Made by a program: the position numbers and the translations under genes | Notes under the pieces: model-generated | The model's input: only the letters and a program-made list of their open reading frames with translations | Database searches by the model: none | What the model was told of the DNA's origin: nothing | Shown here: in pieces, positions 1-7,835 of the stretch | Layout of the letters: each line of letters opens with the position of its first letter | Position numbering within the stretch: the first letter of the stretch is position 1 | DNA from: Xanthobacter tagetidis | Lineage (GTDB): Bacteria > Pseudomonadota > Alphaproteobacteria > Rhizobiales > Xanthobacteraceae | Assembly (NCBI RefSeq): GCF_003667445.1 | Contig: NZ_RCTF01000014.1 | Coordinates: 62,001 to 126,000, forward strand | DNA length: 64,000 bases | Reading direction: 5' to 3'

Positions 1-59
1 GACGGTACCAATAGGGCGCCACAAGGCGCCGCGCTCGATGACCACAAGCGCAGCGGCCG

Positions 60-509
60 TCAGGCTTCCTTGCCCTCCTGCACCGCCGTCCGCTTGTCGG
101 CCTTCGTGACGAGGCCGATAGGCGGCAGCGCGGCGCGGGGGTATCCGTGAAACCGACGCCAGTAGGAATACTCAACCTTGACGTTGGTGGCGTTGAGCCC
201 CGCTGCGTACTTGCTGACGGCAACCTCGCCAGAGGTAGGGGTGCGCCCGAGGTCGGCCATGGCCTTGTCGCACGCCTGCCACGCGAGCCAGCACAGGCCC
301 CCGGCGGTGGGCTCCTTGATGCCGTTCTGCTCCCGGCGGACAAGGCCGGTGATGGCCTTGAACTGCGCCTCGCGGGCCGCGTCGGCCTTATGCTTGGCAG
401 TTGTGGCCGCCGACTCGCCCTTGGCCTTCGCAGGCGCCTCGGCCGGCGCGGCGTCCTTCAGGCTGGGCAGAGCCCGACCGGTGCGCACCTTCTCGATCTT
501 CACGGTCAT
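60..509 (-). CDS. Hypothetical protein of a probable integrated element
   Basis: Predicted 149-residue soluble protein of unknown function. The first 50 residues are Ala/Lys-rich and probably disordered. The rest is a compact region rich in Trp and Tyr (CWLAWQACDKAMADLG, then YSYWRRFHGYPR). An AAGGGAT Shine-Dalgarno lies seven bases before the ATG, which supports a real start. No signal peptide or membrane segment is visible. The gene lies just beyond the 3' end of a tRNA-Val, the usual place for integrated phages or islands, and the DNA between the two is AT-richer than the genome. I therefore infer phage or island origin. I do not recognise the family, and positions 1-59 downstream show nothing I can call. 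Confidence 0.6.
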   Translation of the reverse strand: MTVKIEKVRTGRALPSLKDAAPAEAPAKAKGESAATTAKHKADAAREAQFKAITGLVRREQNGIKEPTAGGLCWLAWQACDKAMADLGRTPTSGEVAVSKYAAGLNATNVKVEYSYWRRFHGYPRAALPPIGLVTKADKRTAVQEGKEA

Positions 510-696
510 AGTCGATCCCTTCGCTCTCTAGCGCTAACGTGCGCCATAAGCGCAACCTATGAGAGTGCAAAGAGGGGTGCAACGATCTTGTTCTCTGTTT
601 GTTCTATGTACCGCCAATCGTTCGGCGCCAAACCGTGGGTCATCGTGGGTTATGACCACGACAACGGGGAAATTTCCTAATAATTTCAATAGAGAA
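510..696. other. Probable attachment-site flank beside tRNA-Val
   Basis: This stretch between the hypothetical gene and the tRNA 3' end is noticeably AT-richer than the genome, especially at 580-696. I see no convincing gene in it. Its position directly beyond the tRNA 3' end suggests the attL/attR side of an integrated element whose body would lie left of the window. No second copy of the tRNA 3' end is visible here, so integration is inferred from position and composition only. Confidence 0.35.
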
Positions 697-771
697 TGGT
701 GGGCGATGCAGGGATTGAACCTGCGACCCCTCCCGTGTGAAGGGAGTGCTCTCCCGCTGAGCTAATCGCCC
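697..771 (-). tRNA. tRNA-Val (anticodon CAC)
   Basis: Read on the minus strand, the acceptor arm GGGCGAT pairs with ATCGCCC. The D-stem is GCTC/GAGC, the anticodon stem CTCCC/GGGAG encloses the loop TTCACAC, and the T-arm is GCAGG-TTCAATC-CCTGC. The anticodon CAC reads the valine codon GUG. The discriminator is A and the CCA end is encoded (697-699 on the plus strand reads TGG). All stems pair perfectly. Confidence 0.97.
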
Positions 772-897
772 GCACCAGTCGCGAGACGGGCGATGTAGGG
801 CGGGAGGCCCCCGACTGTCAAGGGGCGGCCTCCGGTTTCCCCAGCTCCATGGAACGGCGCGCAGAGGGCTGCGCCCGGTGTCCCGCCCCGCGCCGCC

Positions 898-1581
898 CTA
901 CGCCGTCTCGCGGGCCAGTACGGCGAGCACCGCGGCCTCCAACTGGTCGAAATGGTCGATCAGCCGGTCGGCGCCCAGCGCGTGGGCCGGCGTCTCGGTG
1001 TAGCCGAAGGACACCGCGATGGCCGGCACGCCGGCGGCGCGGGCGGTGCTGATGTCGGTGATGCTGTCGCCGACCATCACGGCGCGCCCGGCGCTGCCGC
1101 CGGCGGCGGCGATGGTGGAGAGGAGCGGCAGCGGGTCGGGTTTCGGCTTGGCATAGGTGTCGGCGCCGGTGATCACGGCGAAGCGCCCCGTCAGGTCGAG
1201 CCGGTCGAGCAGGAGCCGGGCGAGATATTCGAGCTTGTTGGTGCACACCGCGAGCCGCGCGCCGCGCGCTTCGAGCCGGTCCAGCGCCTCCAGGAGGCCG
1301 GGGAAGGGGCGCGAGCCATCGGCGATGTGGTCGGCATAATAGGTGAGGAACTGGGTGTTCAGCGCCTCGATCTCCTCCGCCGGCAGCGCGAGGCCCTCGC
1401 TCGCCAGCGCCCGGCGGATCAGCATGCGCGCGCCGCCGCCGATCATGTTGCGGGCGGCGGCCCGGTCCACCTTCGGGATCTTGTGGGCGGCGAGCACCAC
1501 GTCGAGCGTGTCGAGCAGGTCGGGCGCGGTGTCGACCAGCGTTCCGTCGAGGTCGAAGGCGATCACGGGCGTCTGGGGCAT
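898..1581 (-). CDS. gph: HAD-family phosphoglycolate phosphatase
   Basis: Predicted cytoplasmic HAD hydrolase of 227 residues, probably phosphoglycolate phosphatase, which removes 2-phosphoglycolate made by oxygenation of RuBP or by DNA repair. Motif I FDLDGTLVDT gives the nucleophile Asp10 and acid Asp12. Motif II is the VCTNK segment, motif III lies in the KPKPDPLPL stretch, and motif IV is GDSITD. An alpha-helical cap follows motif I. The ATG at 1581 was chosen over longer forms because motif I starts at residue 9 and AAGGAAG sites lie upstream. HAD phosphatases are hard to assign by sequence alone, so the substrate is likely rather than certain. Confidence 0.85.
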   Translation of the reverse strand: MPQTPVIAFDLDGTLVDTAPDLLDTLDVVLAAHKIPKVDRAAARNMIGGGARMLIRRALASEGLALPAEEIEALNTQFLTYYADHIADGSRPFPGLLEALDRLEARGARLAVCTNKLEYLARLLLDRLDLTGRFAVITGADTYAKPKPDPLPLLSTIAAAGGSAGRAVMVGDSITDISTARAAGVPAIAVSFGYTETPAHALGADRLIDHFDQLEAAVLAVLARETA

Positions 1582-1583
1582 CG

Positions 1584-1603
1584 GGCTTCCTTGGGCTTCC
1601 TTG
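1584..1603 (-). repeat. 10-bp tandem duplication carrying the gph ribosome binding site
   Basis: The minus-strand leader of gph contains AAGGAAGCCC twice in a row, ending two bases before the ATG. Each copy contains an AAGGA Shine-Dalgarno core. The outer copy is at a more normal distance than the inner one. Confidence 0.7.
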
Positions 1604-1758
1604 GGCGTTCTTGAAGGGGGCGTGTGGTGCGGGGGCGTGTCATCGCTGCCCTTTGCCTTAAATCCTGCCGCTTTTTGGCGCCAGCGTCCTGCGGCCCGGC
1701 AGCGCAGCCGCGCGGCGGGGCTCTCTCGCCTGTGGCGTGCGAACGAGGAGGTTTGGCG

Positions 1759-2205
1759 ATGCGGATGGCTCTCGATGCGGCTTGGGGCTTCGGGCGGATC
1801 GGACAGGCGGGGGCAGGCGCGATCGGCGCCCTGATGCTGGGTGCGGCGCTGGCCGGGCCCGCGGCGGCCCAGGCGCCCGCCGGCTACAGCTTCGCCTCGC
1901 CGCCGTCGGCGGAGGCAAACCGCGTCTATGGGGTGAACCACAAGACCGGCGAGATGTCGGTGTGCCAGTTCGAGCGCCCGGCCGGCAGCTTCGCCGGCAT
2001 CACCCGCTGCTTCACCCGGGGCGACGGCGCCGGCGCCCAGGCGGACGGCAATTACGACCTCGTGCCCACGCGCTTTGCGGGCGAGACCGGCATCTTCCGG
2101 GTCAACCGCGACACCGGCGAGATGAGCATCTGCTACGTGCGCGACGCGCCCCAGGCGGGCGGCAAGAACGATCCCATCCTGCTCTGCACGCCGCCGGCCA
2201 AATGA
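1759..2205 (+). CDS. Secreted hypothetical protein with two TGEMS repeats
   Basis: Predicted 148-residue exported protein of unknown function. The N-terminus is a signal peptide (hydrophobic AIGALMLGAALAGPAAA, cleavage after AQA). The mature part holds two similar units, VNHKTGEMSVCQF and VNRDTGEMSICYV, about 50 residues apart. Each carries one Cys, and further Cys residues at ITRCF and LLCTP suggest disulfides in the periplasm. The ATG was chosen for its GAGGAGG Shine-Dalgarno. It is divergent from gph and stands alone before rpiA. The internal duplication suggests a small repeat or beta-blade fold, which is inference only. Confidence 0.8.
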   Translation: MRMALDAAWGFGRIGQAGAGAIGALMLGAALAGPAAAQAPAGYSFASPPSAEANRVYGVNHKTGEMSVCQFERPAGSFAGITRCFTRGDGAGAQADGNYDLVPTRFAGETGIFRVNRDTGEMSICYVRDAPQAGGKNDPILLCTPPAK

Positions 2206-2375
2206 GGGCGGCGGCCGTAGCGCGCGCCGCGGGGCGCGCGCAACGGAGGCAAATGCACGGATGGGGCGTCGCGTCCCTTGTCCGCGCCCGCGATCGAGGC
2301 TAGAGGCGAGGTCCGGACCCGCCGCCGGGCCAGCCGGCCCGGCGCGGCTCCCACCGAACCAGAACGGAAGCGTCC

Positions 2376-3083
2376 ATGGCCCCCGCCGAAGACCTGAAGC
2401 GCCGCGCCGCCGCCCGCGCCCTCGAATTCGTGACCGACGGCATGCGCCTCGGCCTCGGCACCGGCTCCACCGCGCGCCATTTCGTCGAACTTCTGGCGGA
2501 GCGGGTGCGCGAGGGGCTGAACGTGCTCTGCGTGCCCACCTCCGAGCAGACGCTGCAGCAGGCGGTGGACCTCGGCGTGCCGATCGCCACCCTCGACGAG
2601 GCCGGCCCGCTCGACCTGTGCATCGACGGCGCCGACGAGGTGGGGCCGGGCCTCGCCCTCATCAAGGGCGGCGGCGGCGCGCTGCTGCGCGAGAAGATCG
2701 TCGCCCGCGCCGCGCGCGAGATGGTGGTGATCGCCGACGCCTCCAAGAAGGTGGCGGTGCTCGGCCGCTTCCCGCTGCCGGTGGAGGTGGTGGACTTCGG
2801 CGTCTCCAGCATCGAGCGCAGCCTCGCCGACGCCATCCGCGAGGCCGGGTGCGCCGGCCCGCTGGCGCTGCGCCGCGACGGCGACGGACATGCTTTCGTC
2901 ACCGATCAGGGGCACCTCATCATCGACGCCCATCTCGGCCGCATCGCCGATCCCGTGCTTCTCGCCCAGGCGGTCGCGCAGGTTCCCGGCGTGGTGGAGC
3001 ACGGGCTGTTCCTCGGGCTCGCGAGCCGCGCCGTGCTCGCCGGCACGGACGGCATCGTGGTGCTCGACCGCACCAGCTTCTGA
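2376..3083 (+). CDS. rpiA: Ribose-5-phosphate isomerase A
   Basis: Interconverts ribose 5-phosphate and ribulose 5-phosphate in the pentose phosphate pathway and, in autotrophs, the Calvin cycle. The 235-residue length is typical. The phosphate loop GLGTGST is at residues 26-32, the catalytic segment IDGADEV at 83-89 and [11 protein letters not shown] at 97-107, with the expected acid and lysine residues present. The C-terminal dimer region ends in [10 protein letters not shown]. The DUF2059 gene follows about 100 bases downstream on the same strand, an order I regard as common in Hyphomicrobiales. Confidence 0.97.
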   Translation: MAPAEDLKRRAAARALEFVTDGMRLGLGTGSTARHFVELLAERVREGLNVLCVPTSEQTLQQAVDLGVPIATLDEAGPLDLCIDGADEVGPGLALIKGGGGALLREKIVARAAREMVVIADASKKVAVLGRFPLPVEVVDFGVSSIERSLADAIREAGCAGPLALRRDGDGHAFVTDQGHLIIDAHLGRIADPVLLAQAVAQVPGVVEHGLFLGLASRAVLAGTDGIVVLDRTSF

Positions 3084-3185
3084 AAGGGCCGCGGCCCGGT
3101 TCCATCGTTGGAGGCGCATGGCCGGCCGGATGATCCCCGGGCGGTCCCGCCTCCGGAGCGCGACACATCTTTTGCGGAGATTTCC

Positions 3186-3731
3186 ATGCGCGACATGACT
3201 TTCGCCCGCCGTGCGGGCCTCGGCCTCCTGGCGACGCTCGCCTTCACCGCCCCGCTCGGCCTCGCCCCCCTCGCGGTGCCGGCCGCCCGCGCCCAGCAGG
3301 CGGCGGCGCAGCCCTCCCCCGCCGTGATCGCCGTGGCGCGGGAACTGGTGGTGGCGAACGGCGAGGCGCGCGCCTTCGAGGGCGTGATCTCCGAGATCGT
3401 CAACGGCGCCGCCCGGTCCTTCGTGCCGACCAATCCGGATCTCGCCAAGCCGCTTTCCGAGGTCGCCCAGACGCTCCGGACCGAGTTCGAGAAGCGCCAG
3501 GGCGAGGTGGTGCAGATCCTGGCCGCCGCCTACGCGACGCGCTTCAGCGAGGCGGAGCTGAAGGAGGCGCTGGCCTTCTACAAGACCGCCACCGGCAAGA
3601 AGCTGGTCACCGACCGCCCCGCCATCGTCCAGCAGACGGTGCAGGGCATCCAGGTGTGGGGCGCCCAGGTCAATGCCGAGGTGCTGGAGCGCGTGCGCGC
3701 CGAGATGAAGAAGCGCGGCTACGACCTCTAA
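3186..3731 (+). CDS. DUF2059 domain periplasmic protein
   Basis: Exported 181-residue protein. Residues 1-35 form a signal peptide (twin Arg, hydrophobic core, cleavage after ARA). The mature part is nearly all alpha-helical and matches the DUF2059 pattern, including the core ATRFSEAELKEALAFYKT with its Phe-Tyr pair. The start was placed at the second in-frame ATG because a GGAGA ribosome site precedes it and the signal peptide begins there. It follows rpiA and ends just before a strong hairpin. The family's biochemical role is unknown. Confidence 0.85.
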   Translation: MRDMTFARRAGLGLLATLAFTAPLGLAPLAVPAARAQQAAAQPSPAVIAVARELVVANGEARAFEGVISEIVNGAARSFVPTNPDLAKPLSEVAQTLRTEFEKRQGEVVQILAAAYATRFSEAELKEALAFYKTATGKKLVTDRPAIVQQTVQGIQVWGAQVNAEVLERVRAEMKKRGYDL

Positions 3732-3741
3732 GCCGGCGCCC

Positions 3742-3767
3742 CCCGGCGCGCTTTGCGCGCCGGGTTT
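3742..3767 (+). terminator. Hairpin terminator after the DUF2059 gene
   Basis: A perfect ten-base-pair stem (CCCGGCGCGC / GCGCGCCGGG) with a TTT loop starts 10 bases after the stop codon and is followed by TTTCCC. The T-tract is short, so termination may be partial. Confidence 0.6.
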
Positions 3768-3827
3768 CCCCTGTATCTCCCGCGCCTTGCGCGCCGGGCT
3801 GTACCTACAGCGTCACCTGCGGCTGCT

Positions 3828-6020
3828 TCAGCCGGCGCCCCGGACCTCCGGGCCGCGCGCCGCGCGCGCGTCCTCCGGGGCCTTGCCCACTGAGGCGAAC
3901 AGGTTCACCCGGCTGAGGTTGGGATTGTAGTGGGGGTCCACGAACACGTGCGACGCCCACAGCGCCTCGAAATGCGCGTGCTGCTGCCTTAGGCGCGCGC
4001 GGTGCTCGGCGGTGCGGTGGCGTCCGCGCGAGGCCGATTCGTGGTGGATCATCAGCGCGTGCGGGGTCCACACCACATTGTAGCCGGCGCGGCGCACGCG
4101 CATGCACAAATCGATGTCGTTGCAGTCCTCCGGGAAGCGCTCGGGGTCGAGCCCGCCGACCGCGTCCCACACGTCCCGGCGGATCAGCAGGCAGGCGCCG
4201 GTGACGGCGCTCAGGTCCTGGCGCACCAGCAGCCGGCCTTCCTGGCCCTCCGCCTCCGGCTGGCACGACGCGAACCAGTGCGAGGCATAGTCGAACAGGC
4301 CGACGATGACGCCGCCATGCTGGATGGTGCGGTCCGGATAGAGCAGCTTCGCCCCCACGACGCCGGTATCGACCCCGTGGTCGCGGCGCGCGATCAGCGC
4401 CACCATCTCGTCGAGCCAGGCGCCGTCGATCACCTCGATGTCGTTGTTGAGCAGCAGGATCAGCGCGCCCGATGTCGCCGCGACGCCGTTGTTGCAGATG
4501 CGCGAGAAGTTGAAATTGCCGCCGTCGCGCACGATCTGCGTCGCCGGCCACAGGCCCTTGACCTCGTCGAACAAGGCGAACGTCTCCGGCTGGACCGAGC
4601 CGTTGTCGACGATGACGATCTCGAAATTGCGGTAGTGCGTCTGCGCGATCAGCGTGCGCAGGGTCATGCCCAGCAGCTCCGCGCGGTCGCGCGTCGGCAC
4701 GACGATGGACACTAGCGGCCGGTCCTGCGGCACCGGGAACAGCGGGCGCAGGAAGCGCCCGCCTTCGGTGGTCTCCACCGGCAATCCGAGGCTCTCCGAC
4801 AGCGCCGCGGCGGCGTGCGCACCGGTCTCCGCATCCGCGAAGCCGGCCGGCAGATCCGGGCCGCTATAGGCGATGCGCGGCAGATGTCGCACCGCCTCGG
4901 CGTCGAGCCCCTCCAGATAGCGCAGCAGGAAATCGTAGGGCGCGGCGCCGGCGAATGCGGGGCGCAGCCCCACGGCGCGCGCCCGGGCGCCGCGCACCAC
5001 GGTGAGCGCGCCGAAATAGGGCCAGGATTCCAGCAGATGGCGGTTGAAGGCCGGCTTGAACACGCCCTCCACCGGCGCGCCCGCCGCGTCGCGGCGCTCC
5101 GCGTCGGTATAGAGCAGCATCAGGCCGGGCCGGTCGGCGAAGGTGGCGCGGATCATGGCCACCGCATCGCGGGTCGGCGCGCCGCGCGGGTCGAGCACGC
5201 CGACGAGGCGGTCGGCGGCCTCGGGTTCAGCCAGCGCCGCCGCGAGCGCCGAGGTCTCGCCGTCGCCGATGGCGGGCACCAGGCGGCCGATGCCTTTGAC
5301 CAGCGTGGCAAGGCGCGCGCCGTCGCGCTCCAGGCGCGCGGGATCCACCGCGACGAGCCAGTCGAAGGCCGGATCCGTCTGCGCCCGCAAGGCGGCGGCG
5401 CAGGCCTCAAGGTCGGCATCGCTCGGGACGCTCGCGCCGACCGGGCTCGCCAGCAGCAGAAGCGGCGCGGCCTCCGCCGGGACCACCTGCGCGAAGTCGC
5501 CGACGAACTGCGCGCGATACTTCCCATAGACCGGCAGCCAGAGCTGGCGCTGCAGCGGGGAACTGGCGAGCCGCGCCGCCATCTGGAAGCCGAGATGCCG
5601 GGCGGCGTCCGAGGCCGCGATCCAGCGCTGCCTGAGGTCCGCCCCCGGTTCGCCGGCATTGCGGAAGCCCTGCAAGAACGAGTGCAGCTTGAGGATGACA
5701 CGCCCCAGCGGAAACTGGCCGCGCACCGGGAAATAGGCCACCCGCGCCGCGCCGATCGCGGCCCGCTCGCCCTTCAGCACCAGGCGGGCGGCGCCGGGGG
5801 GCACCTCCACCGGCTCCAGCGCGCCGGGCTGCACGGTGACGCGGCGCTCGGTGCCCTCGATGGCGATCTCCACCGGCTCCGAGACGCCCGACACGGCGAG
5901 CATGACGACGGTGCCCTGGCGCAGGCTCGCAAGCCGCACCAGCAGCGGCAGGTGAAACCGTCGTCCGTCCGCCACCCATGCGCCGCCCTTGAGGGGGAAG
6001 GGGGCAATCTCGTTCGCCAT
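3828..6020 (-). CDS. GT2-family glycosyltransferase with long N-terminal region
   Basis: Predicted 730-residue glycosyltransferase, probably for surface polysaccharide or rhamnan-type chains. The GT-A domain occupies roughly residues 430-665. It has the entry strand VSIVVPTRDR, the aspartate pair VDNGS, the nucleotide motif LLNNDIEV, the acceptor region TGACLLIRRDVWDAVGG and the catalytic acids in FPEDCNDIDLCMRVR. The first 430 residues look like a carbohydrate-binding or fusion module common to large GT2 proteins. No signal peptide is evident. It stands alone, convergent with the DUF2059 gene, and its upstream region is a repeat-filled spacer. Sugar donor and acceptor are unknown. Confidence 0.85.
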   Translation of the reverse strand: MANEIAPFPLKGGAWVADGRRFHLPLLVRLASLRQGTVVMLAVSGVSEPVEIAIEGTERRVTVQPGALEPVEVPPGAARLVLKGERAAIGAARVAYFPVRGQFPLGRVILKLHSFLQGFRNAGEPGADLRQRWIAASDAARHLGFQMAARLASSPLQRQLWLPVYGKYRAQFVGDFAQVVPAEAAPLLLLASPVGASVPSDADLEACAAALRAQTDPAFDWLVAVDPARLERDGARLATLVKGIGRLVPAIGDGETSALAAALAEPEAADRLVGVLDPRGAPTRDAVAMIRATFADRPGLMLLYTDAERRDAAGAPVEGVFKPAFNRHLLESWPYFGALTVVRGARARAVGLRPAFAGAAPYDFLLRYLEGLDAEAVRHLPRIAYSGPDLPAGFADAETGAHAAAALSESLGLPVETTEGGRFLRPLFPVPQDRPLVSIVVPTRDRAELLGMTLRTLIAQTHYRNFEIVIVDNGSVQPETFALFDEVKGLWPATQIVRDGGNFNFSRICNNGVAATSGALILLLNNDIEVIDGAWLDEMVALIARRDHGVDTGVVGAKLLYPDRTIQHGGVIVGLFDYASHWFASCQPEAEGQEGRLLVRQDLSAVTGACLLIRRDVWDAVGGLDPERFPEDCNDIDLCMRVRRAGYNVVWTPHALMIHHESASRGRHRTAEHRARLRQQHAHFEALWASHVFVDPHYNPNLSRVNLFASVGKAPEDARAARGPEVRGAG

Positions 6021-6129
6021 ATCTGCTGATCCGATCGCGTGCCCGCCTTAAACCACTCCTTGAAGCCGCGAGGCAAGCGCCGGCGGGGGTGGCAGTTGGT
6101 CCGCTGGCGCACGGCAACCGCAAGGCGAC

Positions 6130-6300
6130 CCTCGCCCCGGCGGGGAGAGGGCAGGGTGAGGGGCGCCGCCGTCCGTGTGAAAGCCGCTGCCGGCGGGGAG
6201 AGGGTGGGGGAGGGGGCGGCCCGGGGGGCACCACCAGCGGCGCTTGGCCGCTTGGCGAGGAATGCCCCCTCCCTGCCCTCCCCCGCAGGCGGGAGAGGGT
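6130..6300. repeat. Cluster of three GC-rich intergenic palindromic repeats
   Basis: Three diverged copies of a repeat with core CGGCGGGGAGAGGG lie at about 6130-6162, 6187-6217 and, in inverse orientation, 6264-6300. Related dyads occur at 15184-15208 and 40410-40433. They fill the spacer between the glycosyltransferase and gor. The spacer 6021-6428 holds no gene that I can support. Confidence 0.7.
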
Positions 6301-6428
6301 TCCACGTGGCGCCAGGCTCGTCACCGGGAATTCAGACGCAGACGCCGCCCGATCCTCCGACCGCTTGACGCGGCGCGGCGCTCGGACTTGTTTGTCCCCC
6401 TCCCGGCAGCCGCGAAAGGTCGAGCCCG

Positions 6429-7790
6429 ATGTCGTCGAAGCAAGTGGATCTGTTCGTCATCGGCGGCGGCTCGGGCGGGGTCAGGGCGGCGCGCATCGCC
6501 GCCCAGCATGGCGCCAAGGTCATGATGGCCGAGGAATACCGCATGGGCGGCACCTGCGTGATCCGCGGCTGCGTGCCGAAGAAGCTGTTCGTCCATGCCG
6601 GCCGCTACGCCCACGATCTGGAGGACATGGCCGGCTTCGGCTGGCGCGTGTCCGGCGCCGAGTTCGACTGGCTGACCCTGGTCGCCAACAAGGACAAGGA
6701 GATCGCGCGCCTCGAAGCGATCTACCGCACCAATGCGGAGAAGGCCGGCGTCGAGATCGTCGCGGCCCGCGCCGTGGTGGCGGGGCCGAACACGGTGCGC
6801 ATTCCCTCGACCGGCGAGGAGATCAGCGCGCGCCATATCCTCGTCGCCACCGGCGCGAAGCCGGCGCTGGGGCCGGACATTCCCGGCCGCGAGCTCGCCA
6901 TCACCTCCAACGAGGCGTTCCACCTGAAGCGCTTCCCCGAGCGGGTGCTGGTGCAGGGCGCGGGCTACATCGCCGTCGAGTTCGCCGGCCTGTTCCGGGC
7001 GCTGGGCGCCGAGACCCACCTCGTCTATCGCGGCGACCAGATCCTGCGCGGCTTTGATGACGACGTGCGGGCGCATCTTGCCGCGGAGATGACCAAGGCC
7101 GGCATCCACCTGCATCCCGGCGTCACCCTGTCCCGGATCGAGGCCATCGCCGGCGGCAAGACGGTGACGCTCTCCGGCGGCGCCACGGTGGAGGTGGACG
7201 AGGTGATGCTGGCCATCGGCCGCAACCCCAACACCGCCGGCCTCGGCCTCGAAGCCGTGGGCGTCACGCTCGACAAGATCGGCGCGGTGGAGGTGGACGC
7301 GGCGTCGCGCACGTCCGTGCCGTCCATCTATGCGGTGGGCGACGTGACCAACCGGGTGAACCTGACGCCGGTCGCCATCCGCGAGGGCCACGCCTTCGCC
7401 GACACGGTGTTCGGCGGCAAGGCCTGGAGCGTCGACCATTCCGGCATCGCTTCGGCGGTGTTCTCCGAGCCGGAGATCGGCACGGTGGGACTGACCGAAG
7501 AGGGTGCGCGGGCCGCGTGCCCGAGGGTGGACATCTACAAGACCACGTTCCGGCCGCTGAAGGCGACGCTCTCCGGCCGGGACACCCGCGTGCTCATGAA
7601 GCTGGTGGTGGACGCCACCGACGACCGGGTGGTGGGCTGCCACATCGTCGGCGAGGGCGCGTCCGAGATGATCCAGCTTGCCGCGGTGGCCATCGGCATG
7701 GGCGCCCGCAAGGCGGATTTCGACCGCACCGTGGCTGTGCACCCCACCGCCGCCGAGGAACTGGTCACGCTGCGCACCAAGTCGGCCTGA
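6429..7790 (+). CDS. gor: Glutathione-disulfide reductase
   Basis: FAD-dependent dimeric enzyme that reduces oxidised glutathione with NADPH in the cytoplasm. The 453-residue length is normal. The FAD fingerprint IGGGSGGVRAARIAA starts at residue 11. The redox-active disulfide is Cys43-Cys48 in GGTCVIRGCVPKK. The NAD(P) fold begins at VLVQGAGYIAVEFA, the second FAD motif is SIYAVGDV, and the C-terminal catalytic pair is His438-Glu443 in HPTAAEE. The redox motif is of the glutathione reductase type rather than the dihydrolipoamide or mercuric reductase types. The stop codon lies in a 19-bp tandem duplication. Confidence 0.96.
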   Translation: MSSKQVDLFVIGGGSGGVRAARIAAQHGAKVMMAEEYRMGGTCVIRGCVPKKLFVHAGRYAHDLEDMAGFGWRVSGAEFDWLTLVANKDKEIARLEAIYRTNAEKAGVEIVAARAVVAGPNTVRIPSTGEEISARHILVATGAKPALGPDIPGRELAITSNEAFHLKRFPERVLVQGAGYIAVEFAGLFRALGAETHLVYRGDQILRGFDDDVRAHLAAEMTKAGIHLHPGVTLSRIEAIAGGKTVTLSGGATVEVDEVMLAIGRNPNTAGLGLEAVGVTLDKIGAVEVDAASRTSVPSIYAVGDVTNRVNLTPVAIREGHAFADTVFGGKAWSVDHSGIASAVFSEPEIGTVGLTEEGARAACPRVDIYKTTFRPLKATLSGRDTRVLMKLVVDATDDRVVGCHIVGEGASEMIQLAAVAIGMGARKADFDRTVAVHPTAAEELVTLRTKSA

Positions 7791-7809
7791 GCGCACCAAG
7801 TCGGCCTGA
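7772..7809 (+). repeat. 19-bp tandem duplication across the gor stop codon
   Basis: The 19 bases at 7772-7790, which encode the last residues and TGA of gor, are repeated exactly at 7791-7809. The second copy is downstream of the stop and is untranslated. Confidence 0.9.
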
Positions 7810-7814
7810 CCCGG

Positions 7815-7835
7815 CCTGAGCGGTCGCCGCTCAGG
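7815..7835. terminator. Shared hairpin between convergent gor and MFS gene
   Basis: Nine-base-pair perfect stem CCTGAGCGG / CCGCTCAGG with a three-base loop, between two convergent genes and overlapping the MFS gene's stop codon. No T-tract is present on either side, so its role as a bidirectional terminator is inferred from position. Confidence 0.4.
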
